DNA of 64,000 nucleotides from Talpa occidentalis (taxonomy: Eukaryota > Chordata > Mammalia > Eulipotyphla > Talpidae), in NCBI RefSeq assembly GCF_014898055.3, contig NW_023604861.1, forward strand, positions 84,044,399-84,108,398, written 5' to 3'. Position numbers and translations under genes: made by a program. A model generated the notes under the pieces. It saw nothing but the letters and a program-made list of their open reading frames with translations, made no database searches and had not been told where the DNA came from. Every line of letters begins with the position of its first letter. Within the stretch, counting starts at the first letter, position 1. Of the stretch, positions 47,026-58,650 are shown in pieces.

Positions 47026-48179
47026 AAATTTGCAGTTGAAAATCTTATCCTAAGAAAGAAACAAATCTCCCAGTGCAAGAGCCACCATTGGTAGATTTTA
47101 CCAAATATTTAAGGAAGATTAGGTCAACACTACAAATTCTTCCATAAAATAAAATCAAAGGGAAAATACTTTCCAACTCAGTCTTTGAGACCTGCATTTA
47201 ATCTGATATCAAAATCAAAGACATTACAAAAAAACTATGAACCAATATTCCTTATGAACAAAGATATAAAAATCTTTAACAAAAAAGTTAACAAATCATA
47301 TTCTAAGTCATATAAAAAAGGTAATATACCAAGACCAAGTGGGATTTATTACATGAATATAAGTTTGGCTTAACACTCAATAATCAATCAACATAATTCA
47401 TCCAAATAATAGATTAAAAAGTAAATTAAAAATATATAATAATGTCAACTGACATGGGAAAAAAGCATTAGAAAAAAACAATATTCATTCCTAATAGACA
47501 CTTTCAACAACTGGAAAAAGAAGGAAAAACCTTCAAACTTATAAATAGCTTGTGCAAAAAATTCAAACCTAACATCTCACTTAATGGTAAATACTTTCCC
47601 CCTAAGATCAAAGAACAGGGCAAGGATATTCACTCTCACCACTCCTATTCACTACTTCAATTCAACAGTTGTAGGTCAATTCAATAAGACAAGAAAAACA
47701 AGCCAAAAAGAAAGCATCCAATTGGAAAAAAAGAAATATAACTGTCTGACATGCAGATAAGACAGCATCTAATAGAAAATCAATGGAATATACAAAAACC
47801 ATACTGGAATAAATAAACGACTTAAGCAAGATTTCCAAATACAAGCTAAATATACAAAACTTAATACGCTAGTAATAAATGACTAGAAATTGAAATTTTT
47901 CATTTAAAAAAGTATAAAATAATGAACAATTTTGGAATAAATATGAAAACTATAAACATTACTTAAAAAAACTGAAGAACACCTAAATAAGAGAGTGTCC
48001 ACATTGGTTGGGGCAGGGCAGAAGAACTAGACAGCAGGAGAGACCACAGATTAAGTAAAATAAGGAAGATATTCTTGAGAAAGGCAGCCTGGAATGGAGT
48101 GTCATTCAGGCAGGACAGAACATGTCACAGGGTAAAATATATGAAAGAAAATTCAAATGTCCAAAAACCAATCCTAACC

Positions 48180-49428
48180 CAAGAAATAAAAATTATCTAT
48201 CATTTCACAATTATTAGATTGGCAAAAACCAATTAAGTTTGATCACACATTTAATAAGGGGTTATTAACCAAGGTGAATTAAAAAAACTCATCATATTTA
48301 AGAATTAAAAAAAAAAACAATAAAAAATGGGCAGAATATCTGAATAGACATTTTTCCAAAAGGGTATATAGATGGCCAACAAACATGAAAGTGTTCATCA
48401 TCACTTAATAAGAAAATGCAAATCATAACTACAATTAGATATCACCTAACACTTGTGAGAATGGTTTACTGATGGCAGACCACTAACTGTTATTACCAAT
48501 GTTATCTCAATTAAAAAAAAAAAAAAAGACTGCTAACAAGTGTTAGGATATGGAGAAAAAGGAAGCCTTTTTCACTGCTGGTGAGAATGTAGATCGGTGC
48601 AGCCATTTTGGAAAGCAGTATGGACCTTATTCACAAACTAAAAATAGAATTGCTATGTCATCCAGCAATCCCATTTCTGGGTATCTATACATATAATATA
48701 AAATTATCAAGTCAAAGAGTTATACGTGAGGACCTCCCCAGTGGCGCAGCGGGTTGAGAGCATTATTGTGAAGCTGTCCGAAGCCTCTGCTGCACGGGTT
48801 TGATTCCCGGCTGGCCAGGGAGATATCCATATGGAGCGGCAGACCTCTCCTGTCTCACCCACTGCTCCCCTCAGCAGTGTATTTCAGTCAGTCTGCCTGT
48901 TCTGTTCCCCACTCTGTCTCTGGTGAATCCTCTCACCCTCCTGTGCCTCTGGCCTGTACCCCAGCTCTTGTATAAATAATTTTTTTTTAAATCTTTAAAA
49001 AAGAGAGAGAGAGTTATATGTGCCACAACATTTACTGTAACAGCATTTAAAATAGCTAAAATATGGACACAAAGTATGTTCCCAATTAAATAACTGGATA
49101 AAGAAGATGTGGTACATATATATACATTAGAATACTATTCTGCTATAAGGAAAGATGAAATTTTGCCATTTGCAGCAAAATGAAAGGAACTTGAAGGGGT
49201 TGTACAAAGTAAAACACTCAGAATGATAAATATTCAATTTCACCTATATGTGTGATATTTTAAAAAATGAGCAAATGGACAAAACAAAATATAAAAATTA
49301 GTGAACAATGAAAATCAAAATGATTGTCAGAGGTGAAAAGGATGGGAGAGGTAGAGGGTATAATGGATGGTAGTGAATGTCTTCTTTTATTTAATAAATA
49401 GAAAAATTCATATATAGATATAGGAATC
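48180..49428 (+). mobile_element. Old L1 ORF2 C-terminus and 3' UTR
   Basis: AAATGGGCAGAATATCTGAA, TAGATGGCCAACAAACATGA and GGAAAGCAGTATGGACCTTA mark the C-terminal part of an old L1, followed by a G/A-rich 3' UTR to about 49428. SINE copy 15 interrupts it. Confidence 0.75.
48729..49009 (+). mobile_element. tRNA-derived SINE, copy 15
   Basis: It begins near GACCTCCCCAGTGGCGCAGC, with GGGTTGAG and GGTTTGATTCCCGG. The duplication is AGAGTTATACGTG before and AGAGTTATATGTG after. It lies in the 3' part of an old L1. Confidence 0.92.
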
Positions 49429-49444
49429 AAAAAACTAGGAAATG

Positions 49445-49747
49445 GGGCCTCCCCTGGTGGCGCAGCAGTTGAGCGCTGGGTTGCGAAGCTGCCCGCGGCC
49501 TCCACGGCGCTGGTTCAATCCCCGGCTGCTCCCCGGCCACCGGAGGAGGGTCCCACATGGCGTGCAGACCTCCCCTGCCGCCCGCTGCTCCCCTCAGCAG
49601 TGTGCCTCGGTCCTTCTGCCTGCTCTGCTCCCCGCTCTGGCTCTGGTGAATTCTCTCACCCTCCCGCGCTTCTGACTGTACCCAGTGCTTGCATAAACGA
49701 ATAAATAAATAAGTTAAATAAATAAATAAATCTAAAAAAAAAAAAAA
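49445..49747 (+). mobile_element. tRNA-derived SINE, copy 16 (young subgroup)
   Basis: It begins GGGCCTCCCCTGGTGGCGCAG and carries the CTGCTCCCCGGCCACCGGAG insert of the young subgroup. The tail is a repeated AATAAATAAATAAGTTAAAT run and poly-A. The perfect duplication is AAAAAACTAGGAAATG at 49429-49444 and 49748-49763. Confidence 0.96.
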
Positions 49748-49763
49748 AAAAAACTAGGAAATG

Positions 49764-50685
49764 AATATCCATTAAATCAGAGTAGTTGGGATACAAGTGC
49801 TTTTTATTCTCTAGAATTTTCTGTAATTTTGGAACTTTACAAAAAGGTTATCATAGAAATAAAATTACTTTCATATCTCATTGAGTAGAACTCATATCAT
49901 TCTACCTATTGTATCTGATTTAAACATATCTTTTGAAGAAAAGGGAGTCTGGGAAATAATCCTAAGAAATTTTTCTAAATGTTCATGCCTCACATCTTAG
50001 CATCAAATTTCTTGAGAATTTAGAATTTTTATTCATAACATTTCTATTATTACCTCAATATTTAACACATTTTAATTTCAGACTTTTTCCCTCAATACCT
50101 AGGTAAAATTAACATTCCAGGAAGATGTGCCCTGTTTATTGTACAGCTTCACGTATTCCCATCATCCTGCAGGATACCCTAAGACAGAGAATGGGTATGC
50201 TTACTCTAGTTTGGGGAAGAAAGCCAAAAAGTCACCAGTTTCCTCTGAAATAAAACCAGAGGGAAAAAAAAAAAAAACACAGGCGAGGAATTCACTGAAC
50301 TTAACCTTGATATTGTTCCTTATGACAGTTAAGTTTGTGTGTTAATGTAGCTAAGAGGTCCCAGTACCTAGATATTATTCTAGGTATTCCTGTGAAGGCA
50401 TTTTTCAATGAGACTACTAACACTTAAATCAGTAGACTGTGAGTAAAAAATATTAACCTCCAAAATGTAGGTGGGCTTCATTCAATCAATTCAAGGCCTT
50501 AACAGAAAAAAGACTGACCTTCCTGAAGGAAGTGGGAATTCTGCCAGCTGACTGTCTTTAGATTCAGGTTATAATATTTACTCCTCCCTGACAGTCTAGC
50601 CTAATAGCCTACTCTGCAGATTTTGGATTTAACAGTCTTCATAATCGAGTGAGCCAATTCCTCAAAATAAATCATTTATCTCTAA

Positions 50686-50716
<31 letters not shown>

Positions 50717-51110
50717 CAGTTATGTTTCAATGAAGAACCCTGACTGGTTCACCCCTACACCAGAACCACTACTTTTTCTTTACAATACTAAACCAAAGCA
50801 TGTTTCTCAAATGAAGTATCATTAAAATATTGACAGTTATATGCTTTTTTTACTAAAAGACTGAGACTTCTATAAATAAAACTGTTGAGTAGCAATTTTT
50901 ATTAAACATAATACATGACAAAATGCATCAACATGCCATTAGTATATGTGAGTAAAGCTCAGGATAAATCAATAAAGAGATACAAAATGCTAGAGAAGAT
51001 GTAATGTGAACTCAATTATTTTTTGAAAGATTATACTAAATATGGACTCTAAAAATATTCTAAGTAACAGAAATTTTAGATAATAAAAACTATGTGGTAG
51101 AAAATCTTAC
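49764..51110. other. Intron sequence on the donor side of the exon at 51111
   Basis: Unique-looking intron with a (CA)n tract at 50685. No gene or young repeat is recognised. Confidence 0.55.
50685..50718. repeat. (CA)n microsatellite
   Basis: ACACACAC with one AA interruption at the line of 50700. Confidence 0.93.
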
Positions 51111-51156
51111 CTTTTAGTTTTCATCTGGTCCCTTAGTTTGCTATACATCTCCAGGA
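51111..51156 (-). CDS. EXOC6B: EXOC6B-like coding exon, 46 bp
   Basis: Forty-six bases on the minus strand encode the residues after CLPV: LEMYSKLRDQMKTK plus a split arginine codon (AG, completed by G of the exon at 25541-25745). Incoming phase is 1 and outgoing phase 2. The acceptor is TTCTCTTTCAAG and the donor GTAAG. Only 109 bp of intron (51157-51265) separate it from the exon before it in the transcript, while more than 25 kb separate it from the next. The sequence RDQMKTKRHYPALKTLEHL across the next junction favours EXOC6B over EXOC6, judged from memory. Confidence 0.93.
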
Positions 51157-51265
51157 CTTGAAAGAGAATGAGGAAAAAGAACACAAAAGCATTTAGAGAA
51201 ATTGAAAGACAAAGTAAAGCTAAAGGAATTTCATCAAGAATTCTACTCCATTTCCACTTCCTCAC

Positions 51266-51356
51266 CTGGAAGACACAGCATTAATTTATCAACGGTGGCA
51301 GAAATATTTCTCTGTTGTAGTCGACACTGCTTCAGCTCTTCCATTGCTAATACCAG
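51266..51356 (-). CDS. EXOC6B: EXOC6B-like coding exon, 91 bp
   Basis: The minus strand reads LVLAMEELKQCRLQQRNI then SATVDKLMLCLP, 30 codons plus one base, phase 0 in and phase 1 out. The acceptor is excellent: a T/C tract (TTTTTTTTCCCTCTTGCCAAG) just before CTGGTATTAGC. The donor is GTGAG. The last base joins TC of the next exon to make a valine codon, giving CLPVLEM across the junction as in SEC15 proteins. The leucine and glutamine pattern fits the long helical N-terminal region of this exocyst subunit. Confidence 0.94.
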
Positions 51357-52149
51357 CTTGGCAAGAGGGAAAAAAACTGAATTATGCCAACAGCTGTAAA
51401 TAAAAAGCTTTCTGTCACATTTTTCCACCTTATGTTCAATTCATCAGAAAGTTCCAGTTTCACTGTAAGACCTACCAAGTGGACTAAGGAACTACTTTTC
51501 TTTTCTCAACCAGTAAAACACTCCTGCATGGTTTCCCATTTTCTCCCCAAGATACATTCTATACTAGGAAAGGCTAAGTAAAATGAAATCCTAAAATTCA
51601 TGGACTATACAGGAGAAAAGAAAAAAATACAGATTTTCTCCAAATCCTCAGACTCTCCATGATTTATGGTTTCATCAATCTTCTGAGAAGATTCTATATT
51701 TTTTTCATCAGTGCTAGACTTCAAGAGTCTTGAAAATAATCTTCAGCTAAATCTTTATTTCAACAAATACACCACAGACTTAGAAGTTATGGCTTTTCCA
51801 AGAGTTCCAGCTTAGCAGTGAATAACTCACTTTTCTTCCCAAAGCTGTTTTAAAGGCTTCCAACTGAAGTCATATCACAATATAAGTAGAAGAAACTATA
51901 TTCTCTACTTAATTTAAAATAGGTAAGACAAAAAACAATACTCTGCATAGCAGTAGATTATCCCATACCCATACCTGAAAATGTAATTTGCTTAGATACC
52001 AGGAAAAAAGGAACAAAAGAGAATGGCCCTGATTAAGCCACTAATAAAACAATCAAAAGCTAATTTTAAATTTTTTTTAAATTAAGCATAATTACGTGTT
52101 AGTTGAAAAGAAAATGAATGATACAGGGAACAGTAATGGACTATAACAG

Positions 52150-52315
52150 TAATGGACTATAAGTCAGAAAATGTGTGTTTCAGTCCCAACTTTGCAAATT
52201 ACTAAGTAACTTAGGCAACCATCCTCTGTTTTAGTTTCCTCATTAAAAAAATACTAATAACATCTGTCTGACATTGTCATAGCTCCACTATGAGGATCAA
52301 GTTTTAAAAATGGAT
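52150..52315 (+). mobile_element. MIR element
   Basis: GTTTCAGTCCCAACTTTGCA, ACTAAGTAACTTAGGCAACC, GTTTTAGTTTCCTCATTAAA and CACTATGAGGATCAAG follow the order of the MIR consensus core as I remember it. Ancient and strongly diverged. Confidence 0.7.
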
Positions 52316-52384
52316 GTAAAATAATCTTGTAAACTGTGATGGTTTAAATGGCAAATTTCTTCATTAATAGAATCAATGATTCAT

Positions 52385-52700
52385 TTTTTTTTAATAGATA
52401 CTTAGAGAGCACCCACTTAATGCCAATCACTGTTTAGGCAAGAAGAGAGGATAAAGCAATGAATAAAATAAGTCAAAATTCCTGACTTCGTGGAGCTTTA
52501 TTTCTAATGGAGGGAAACAAAACCAAATATATAGATAAAAATCTTAATCAGAGAATGAAAGTCACAATGAAGAAAAATCAAGCAGGAAGATAAAAAAGAA
52601 TGCAAGGGGTAAGAGTGAGACTGTGATTTCAAATAAGGTAGTTAGAAAAGACCTCATTAAGGATCTGAAATAGGTAAATATTGGGGAAAGACCATCCCAG
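52385..52700. mobile_element. Ancient LINE (L2-like) fragment
   Basis: CACTTAATGCCAATCACTGT, TCGTGGAGCTTTATTTCTAA and AAGACCTCATTAAGGATCTG resemble a common ancient mammalian repeat I associate with L2. The family name is uncertain. Confidence 0.4.
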
Positions 52701-52956
52701 AAAGACGGAACAATACTGGTCATTCTATGACTACCTAGGTGATTTAAAACATAGCTATGGAAGGCTACATCCACTCTCATTAAGTGTTCTAGTGGCTATA
52801 TTCATTAAATGTAGATATATATTAGGAGAAGCAACAATAATGTCCAAGTTCCTCCAACAAACTTTCATGGTCTTAAAGTCACTAAATGAAGAATGCAGTC
52901 ATCAAAAGAAAATAACTGGAAACAGAAAAGATTTTCAAAAGGTAAACTGGCCTTAC

Positions 52957-53004
52957 TTCCTTTCCCTCATGTTGGAGTTTTCTATTAGTATCCGTGACTT
53001 GATT
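52957..53004 (-). CDS. EXOC6B: EXOC6B-like coding exon, 48 bp, phase 0-0
   Basis: Sixteen codons on the minus strand read NQVTDTNRKLQHEGKE. The acceptor is CTTCTCTCCACAG and the donor GTAAGG, both strong. The peptide continues the SEC15 N-terminal helix directly after the exon at 58485-58650 (intron 5480 bp) and before the exon at 51266-51356 (intron 1600 bp). It is a multiple of three with phase 0 at both ends, so skipping it would keep frame. It is too short to be found by ORF length and was recognised from the known protein order. Confidence 0.92.
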
Positions 53005-53328
53005 CTGTGGAGAGAAGACAATTTAAACTCATAAAAAAACAAACATTTAGATAGCAGTTGGATAAGATCAAAGCTTTAAATGAAAAAGATAGGTATTCAT
53101 ATTCATATATTCATGAGTAGTCTATGATATTTTGCTTTAGTGGAATTCTCTTGAGTTAAAATAACAACCTTTCTACTGGACATTTGTATGACATTTAGCC
53201 ATTCAAAACTTAGGAAAGATATGTTTGTTTTTGATTATTCCAATTAAAACAATATAATGACTAACATGGCACTTTAATTCTGAAGTAAAAAGGGGGTACA
53301 GGAAAGAAAAATAAAATAGAAAAAAATA

Positions 53329-53631
53329 GGGCCTCCCCGGTGCCTCAGCGGTTGAGCGCTGGGTTGCGAGCTGCCTGCAGCCTCTGCAGCGCTAGTTCGA
53401 TTTCCGGCTGCTCCCCGGCCACCAGAGGAGGGTCCCAAATGGCACGCAGTCCTCTCCTGCCACCCGCTGCTCCCCTCAGCAGTGTATTTCGGTCTTCTGC
53501 CTGCTCTGCTCCCTGTTCTGGCTCTGGTGAATTCTCTCACCCTCCCGCGCTTCTGACTGTACCCAGTGCTTGTATAAATAAATAAATAAATCTTTAAAAA
53601 AAAAAAAAAAAGCTACTTAAAAAAATAAATA
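53329..53631 (+). mobile_element. tRNA-derived SINE, copy 17 (young subgroup)
   Basis: It begins GGGCCTCCCCGGTGCCTCAG. After AATAAATAAATCTTT and a poly-A there is AGCTACTTAAAAAAATAAAT before the duplication. The duplication AATAAAATAGAAAAAAATA lies at 53310-53328 and 53632-53650, so the extra 3' sequence is part of the insertion. Confidence 0.94.
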
Positions 53632-54160
53632 AATAAAATAGAAAAAAATAATCCACAAAGAACCTGACCATCTCTACAGTGCGTAGAAAAATAAAATTTT
53701 ATCATAGGTACTCTTCATTTCACCAATGTACTCCTGGAAAACTCAGGTTTAAATTGAACTTTCCAACTCATGTCAAATTTTCCTTAATATCCTAAATTTG
53801 GAAAATATTTAATTTTGGAAAATATTTACCTTCATTCTTTTTGTATTATTAATTTTCAATATCTCCTAATACTTCCATATCCCCATGTTTCTACATTAAT
53901 CTCTACCAAGTATTCAAGACCATGAGCAAGTCTTAAAATCTAGAGTTCATAATTTAAGGGAACTGGCACTACCTTTTTTGAGAATGATTTTTGAAGACAC
54001 CATTAATACTTACAAAATTAAGCACATAGAATAGTAATGTCCTCATCATATTAGACATGTCAAAACATGAGCAATATTATATTCTAAAACTTTCTTTAAA
54101 AGATAATTTCTAACTCTCACCAATAAGTGCCACTCCTTATATTTTTTTTTTGCTCTTTAC

Positions 54161-54436
54161 TTTTTTTTTTTAAGATTATATTTTTTATTTATTCATACAA
54201 ACACTGGGTACAGTCAGAAGCACGGAGGGTGAGAGAATTCACCAGAGCAGGGAGCAGAACAAGCAGAAGGACCAAAGTACACTGCTGAGGGGAGCAGCGG
54301 GCAGCAAGAGAGGTCTGCGCGCCATGTGGGACCCTCCTCCGGTGGCCAGGGAGCAGCCAGGGATCTAACCGGCACTGCGGAGGCTGCGGGAAGCTTCGCA
54401 ACCCAGCGCTCAACCGCTGCGCCACCGGGGAGGCCC
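54161..54436 (-). mobile_element. tRNA-derived SINE, copy 18 (minus)
   Basis: The plus strand runs from poly-T to GCCACCGGGGAGGCCC. The perfect duplication is TGCTCTTTAC at 54151-54160 and 54437-54446. It lies in sense orientation to the host gene in the intron between the exons at 58485 and 52957. Confidence 0.94.
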
Positions 54437-54538
54437 TGCTCTTTACATTTTTAAGGCAACCCAGTAACCCAGCATTTCTGATTATGTCTGTGAGAACATC
54501 AAGAATATTAATAGGTACTCTGCATATGCACACAAGTA

Positions 54539-54572
54539 TACACACTCACACACACACACATACACACACACA
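54539..54572. repeat. (CA)n microsatellite
   Basis: CACACTCACACACACACACA with short interruptions, next to SINE copy 18. Confidence 0.9.
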
Positions 54573-54810
54573 ATATGTATGGGAACTAACACTGAACAGG
54601 TCAGTTTATTCAGGACATCTTGCAGCCTTTAATATTGTACATGTTGCATGAATGTCTAAGAAAGGGAAATCATGCAAAGTGTTTTCCAAACTCATTTAAC
54701 ATAACACCCTTTTATTAAGGATTATATGAAGAAACTAGTTTTTCAGGAACATAAATTTGAAAACTTTGCCCCAAATGATACACTATACCTGGACTATTAT
54801 TTTCACAGCA

Positions 54811-54839
54811 GATATATATATCACAGTGATATATATATC
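54811..54839. repeat. Perfect 14-bp inverted repeat
   Basis: GATATATATATCAC, a single A, then GTGATATATATATC: perfect arms around one base. Confidence 0.9.
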
Positions 54840-55072
54840 ACATATACCCTTCTTTCAAAGACAAAATGAAAACTGACCTTCTTCAGGAAGTCTTATAAAG
54901 TATCAAACAGAGAAGCAAGAAACCCTTAATTCTCTTTATTAATTTTTTATTTAATAGCACCAGATGTGAAACACTTAGTTTTATTGGATAAGCTCAATAT
55001 GAACTGTGAGTGTTGACATAGCTATCCAAAATAGTGAACTAAGACAACATTAACGAAGCATTATCTAAAAAT

Positions 55073-55265
55073 GGGGTCAGCAAACCATTTCTGTAAAGGG
55101 CCAGATAGTCTATATATTGCAACATATCAACTCTGCCATTATAGCAAGAATGCAGCTATAAACATAATGTAATTGAATGGACATTGCTGTGTTCCAATAA
55201 AATATTTACAAAAATATAAGGTAAGTTGGACTTGGTCTATACTACGTAATTTTTTGATCCTTGGT
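55073..55265. mobile_element. Non-autonomous hAT-like DNA transposon (MER type)
   Basis: GGGGTCAGCAAACCATTTCT, TAAAGGGCCAGATAGT and GTGTTCCAATAAAATATTTA match a widespread mammalian MER element with hAT-type ends. I cannot name the family with certainty. Terminal repeats are degraded. Confidence 0.6.
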
Positions 55266-57115
55266 CTAGAATATAGTAGTTTAAGAACATACTATGAGAA
55301 TCATGTTCGGCTGTCTCATTTTAGGAAGGCTATTGAAAAACTGAAGCTATGAATACTGAGCTATGAATACACTTGAAGAGGAACTCAAAGCAATAGCACA
55401 TGAAAAACAAGAGAAAGCAATTTTCAGCTCAAAGAAAAGAAAAAAATTCATTTGGAGACACTATATACTGAACACTAAATGCATATACCACAACTGAACT
55501 ACAGCTATCCTTCAAATACCTCAAGAATTATGGGAAGAAAGGTGGAGACCTAGAAATAAAGTGTATTAATCAAGCAAAAAAATGAACGTTACTAGAAAAC
55601 AGGATTAATTATAGCTCAATATAAGAAAAAGCTTTCAAGCAATGTGAAATAAAAAATGGAGTAGGTTGCTCTAAATGGTAGTGCTCTCCCCTTCACCTCA
55701 CTTATGCAAGAATAATATTTTTTATTCTAAACTGGAGTTCTCATCAAATGTAACCTTCCATAAATACTACTAAATTCGGCATTATTATCTCTACCAGTTT
55801 AGAATATCTGTTACCTTATAAAGACACCATTTCTGAAACTTGGATTGCAAGATAAACATTGTATATTGCAACCCAGTACACAAGTATCAGGAATACACAC
55901 TCACACACACACACACACACACACACCCCTGAAAGATTTTCAGGAACCAGTGCTTACCCTTACTACATGTAATACCCTGACCTTTTCTATTTCACTATTT
56001 CACTTCAGCTTTTTTTTTAAACACACTGATAAATTTGCACAAAAATTAATTCATGCAAATTACAGTCTAAAACACACCCATAAAAGCCTAAACAATGTTC
56101 TGATAAGAAAGATTAATTACTATTTCAATACTATTTTATATAACCAATAAGAAGAAATTTTACTGCCCGTCTAGGATACTACTTCTCTTGATTCAGAGAG
56201 CATGAAGCTACAGATATACTGTGAATCAAAAGAAGTGGCCATGCTAGAATGTGTTATTTCCTATTATTGTAGATTAAAATAGTACTGACAGTAGTTAACA
56301 CTTTCCCATTTTATAAACTCTTTTCTAGAGTTCAGAAAACTCTACATTTCATAGTTTTTTAATGCAGAATCTAGGGATTCCCCTAGACCAGACCCTCCAG
56401 GTGTACTGCTAGGCTCTCAACGTGGATGGAACTTAAGTAGCTAAAATCCCTCCGTTGGTAATCTCTCGTCCTCAGGGGCATCCTGAACAATTTAAAGGAA
56501 TTTGCAACCTGAAACAATTGGAAGGGAAGAAGAGGAAAAGATGAGTACCAACCTACAAGTGCTATCAGCAACTGGTGAACATTACGGGCACTATTCAGGG
56601 CTACCTGGAAGCACTCCACCACTTGGCTACTTCAGTAACCAAAGACAGATCATCCTACTGCCCATCACAGAGAAGGGGCCCAGGGAGCTGAGAAGTTTGG
56701 AATAAAGATATCCGAAAAGCACAGAAAAGAACAGTCCAAAGTGAGGATGGGAAGATGGGATGACGGGGTGAGGACAAACAGCTCCTGGCAGGAAGCCCAT
56801 ATCTTTATTTTTATACATTTCAGATACTCTTGGCCATTTCAAGCCATTTAACACCCCCACCAAAATTCAGCATTCCAAATATATAGGCCAATGAGCAAGA
56901 GGAAGCATAAATGTGTTGGCAATACTATATATCTTAAAATGTTGGGCAGTTGTTATACATGTCCATAAACTCTTTATTTGAAACCTTGAGACCCAACATA
57001 CTTCAGACGTCACAATTTCAGAAATTCTATAAAACTAATATGGTATAAAGTGTTTATCACATTATATCTTCCAAAGGTACTAGACAGTACTAGGTACTAG
57101 GACAACATTCATAAT
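55266..57115. other. Intron sequence
   Basis: AT-rich apart from a more GC-balanced patch at 56380-56870. No exon is recognised. A (CA)n tract lies at 55895. Confidence 0.5.
55895..55927. repeat. (CA)n microsatellite
   Basis: ACACACTCACACACACACAC, continuing to ACACACCCC. Confidence 0.92.
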
Positions 57116-57134
57116 CAAACCCATTAATATTTCT

Positions 57135-57456
57135 TTTTTTTTTTTTTTTTTTTTTTTCCTAGAGGCATGTCTTATTTATTTATTTATTATTTGTTTGTTT
57201 GTTTGGTTTATACATGCACTGGGTACAGTCAGAAGCGTGGGAGGGTGAGAGGATTCACCAGAGCCAGAGCGGGGAGCAGAGCAGGCAGAAGGACCGAAGT
57301 ACACTGCTGAGGGGAGCAGCGGGCGGCAGGAGAGGTCTGCCGCCATGTGGGACCCTCCTCCGGTGGCCGGGGAGCAGCCGGGGATCGAACCGGCTGCAGA
57401 GGCTGCAGGCAGCTTCGCAACCCAGCGCTCAACCGCTGCGCCACCGGGGAGGCCCC
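57135..57456 (-). mobile_element. tRNA-derived SINE, copy 19 (minus, CATGCCTCT tail)
   Basis: On the plus strand poly-T is followed by AGAGGCATG and a TTTATT/TTTGTTTG tract, then the body, ending GCCACCGGGGAGGCCCC. The perfect 19-bp duplication is CAAACCCATTAATATTTCT at 57116-57134 and 57457-57475. Its tail matches copies 10 and 20. Confidence 0.96.
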
Positions 57457-57475
57457 CAAACCCATTAATATTTCT

Positions 57476-58484
57476 ATAGCAAAATGCAAACATCTTTACA
57501 TACAAAATGTATTAAGAAGTTTGATAGCTTCATATTCATTCAGATAAGGCTTTGCAGTCAAATTAGACTTCAAATCACTATAGCTTTAGAATATAATTTA
57601 TGATCTGATAGCCTAGTTCTCCCCTCAGAAAAACTGTTCCTGTGCTTTTCTTACCAATGTATATTTTATAGGAATTTTACACTCACTGTCAAGTTCTCCC
57701 CATGGGATTTTAATTAAAATTCCAATAAGACCAAAAAAAAAGGGGGGGGGGAAGAGAAGGAAGAGGGACGTGGGAAAGAAGAAAGAGTAAAAGGAAAAAG
57801 AAAACAGAAGCATAAAGACTGGAAAGGAAATAACTTTTTATTACTTAACAGCTCATGTATTTACATAAGAAATAAAAAATAATCTACACACAAATTATTA
57901 GAAATAAAAGAGAAGATTAGTGAAGTAGTGAGGTTTAAGTTCAATAAGCAAAGTGGTTATCCAAGGTAAGTGAATTTGCTGTGCCAGGGACCAGACCAAA
58001 ATGGCTACCCTCCTCCCTGAACTTGAATCTGTCATACTAAAGAAGAACCCTTATATTCTGGTAGAATATATTCCAGCTCACACCATCAGTGATATTTTCC
58101 TTTGGCTTAGGTTGCCATGCTACAAAGACTTCTATAGAAATATCTTAAAATTCCATCATCTTACAGTGATGGCTTTTACCTAGCAAGGAAATAGATAGAT
58201 GTACATGAAAAGTAAACCAAGTTTCTGTTTAAAAGTAAATTTTACTGATTTTGTTACTGGTTCTCATTCACATGTAATTACCCAAAATAAATTTTAACTT
58301 AAAAGGGCATTCTTTTAGATAAACGCCATAATCCCAATTATTTATGTTTCAATATAAATTCCTTCCTAACTATACAAAAAGTCATGACGATAAATATGTA
58401 ACCTGCAATGTATTCCACTCCTTTAATGCTAATCAAAATCCTAGCACAGGGTGGAGAAACGAGTCCCTCTTAAAGTCTCCTTAC
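57476..58484. other. Intron sequence on the donor side of the exon at 58485
   Basis: No repeat is recognised with confidence. A purine-rich run with ten G lies near 57742-57751. Confidence 0.5.
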
Positions 58485-58650
58485 TTTGAGTTTCTGTGCT
58501 TCTCCTCTCACTTTCAGCAGTTCAGTTATAGAGTCCACAAAACCCTGGTAATGAAAGTTGCACATTTTCTCAATTTCTCGGTCATGATTGCGAATGCGAG
58601 TTTCGAGCTTCTCCATGAATCGTCCATGTTCCTCACCATCATAGACAGAC
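58485..58650 (-). CDS. EXOC6B: EXOC6B-like coding exon (second coding exon, inferred)
   Basis: On the minus strand this 166-base segment reads one base plus 55 codons without a stop, beginning SVYDGEEHGRFMEKL and ending GEAQKLK. It is preceded by a pyrimidine-rich acceptor ending AAAG and followed by a GTAAG donor. The peptide matches my memory of the N-terminal region of the exocyst subunit SEC15. That family helps tether secretory vesicles at the plasma membrane and is a Rab effector. The helical, charged sequence (RIRNHDREIEKM, then NFHYQGFVDSITELL) fits the coiled N-terminal part of exocyst subunits. Incoming phase is 2, so two bases come from an exon outside the window; outgoing phase is 0 and joins exon 52957-53004. 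The paralogue EXOC6 is the alternative; later exons favour EXOC6B. Confidence 0.93.

Larger units (their letters stand above)
44995..48000 (+). mobile_element. Ancient L1 ORF2 remnant, split by a SINE and L1-J
   Basis: Phrases such as GCAGTGGCTATGTTAATATC (endonuclease region), GATAAACCTCTCTAGAATAA, and CAAAAAAACTATGAACCAAT (reverse transcriptase region) appear in the L1 order on the plus strand. No frame survives. Interruptions at 46014-46289 and 46492-47025. Confidence 0.7.

Noticed and set aside
49442..49675. Short Pro/Ala/Arg-rich frames within the SINE copies (also 29538, 53340, 57229, 61039)
   Set aside because: All are chance frames within the GC-rich SINE body and recur with each copy.
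51202..51581. Two plus-strand frames over the exons at 51111-51356
   Set aside because: They run antisense to the supported exons and have no splice signals or family resemblance.
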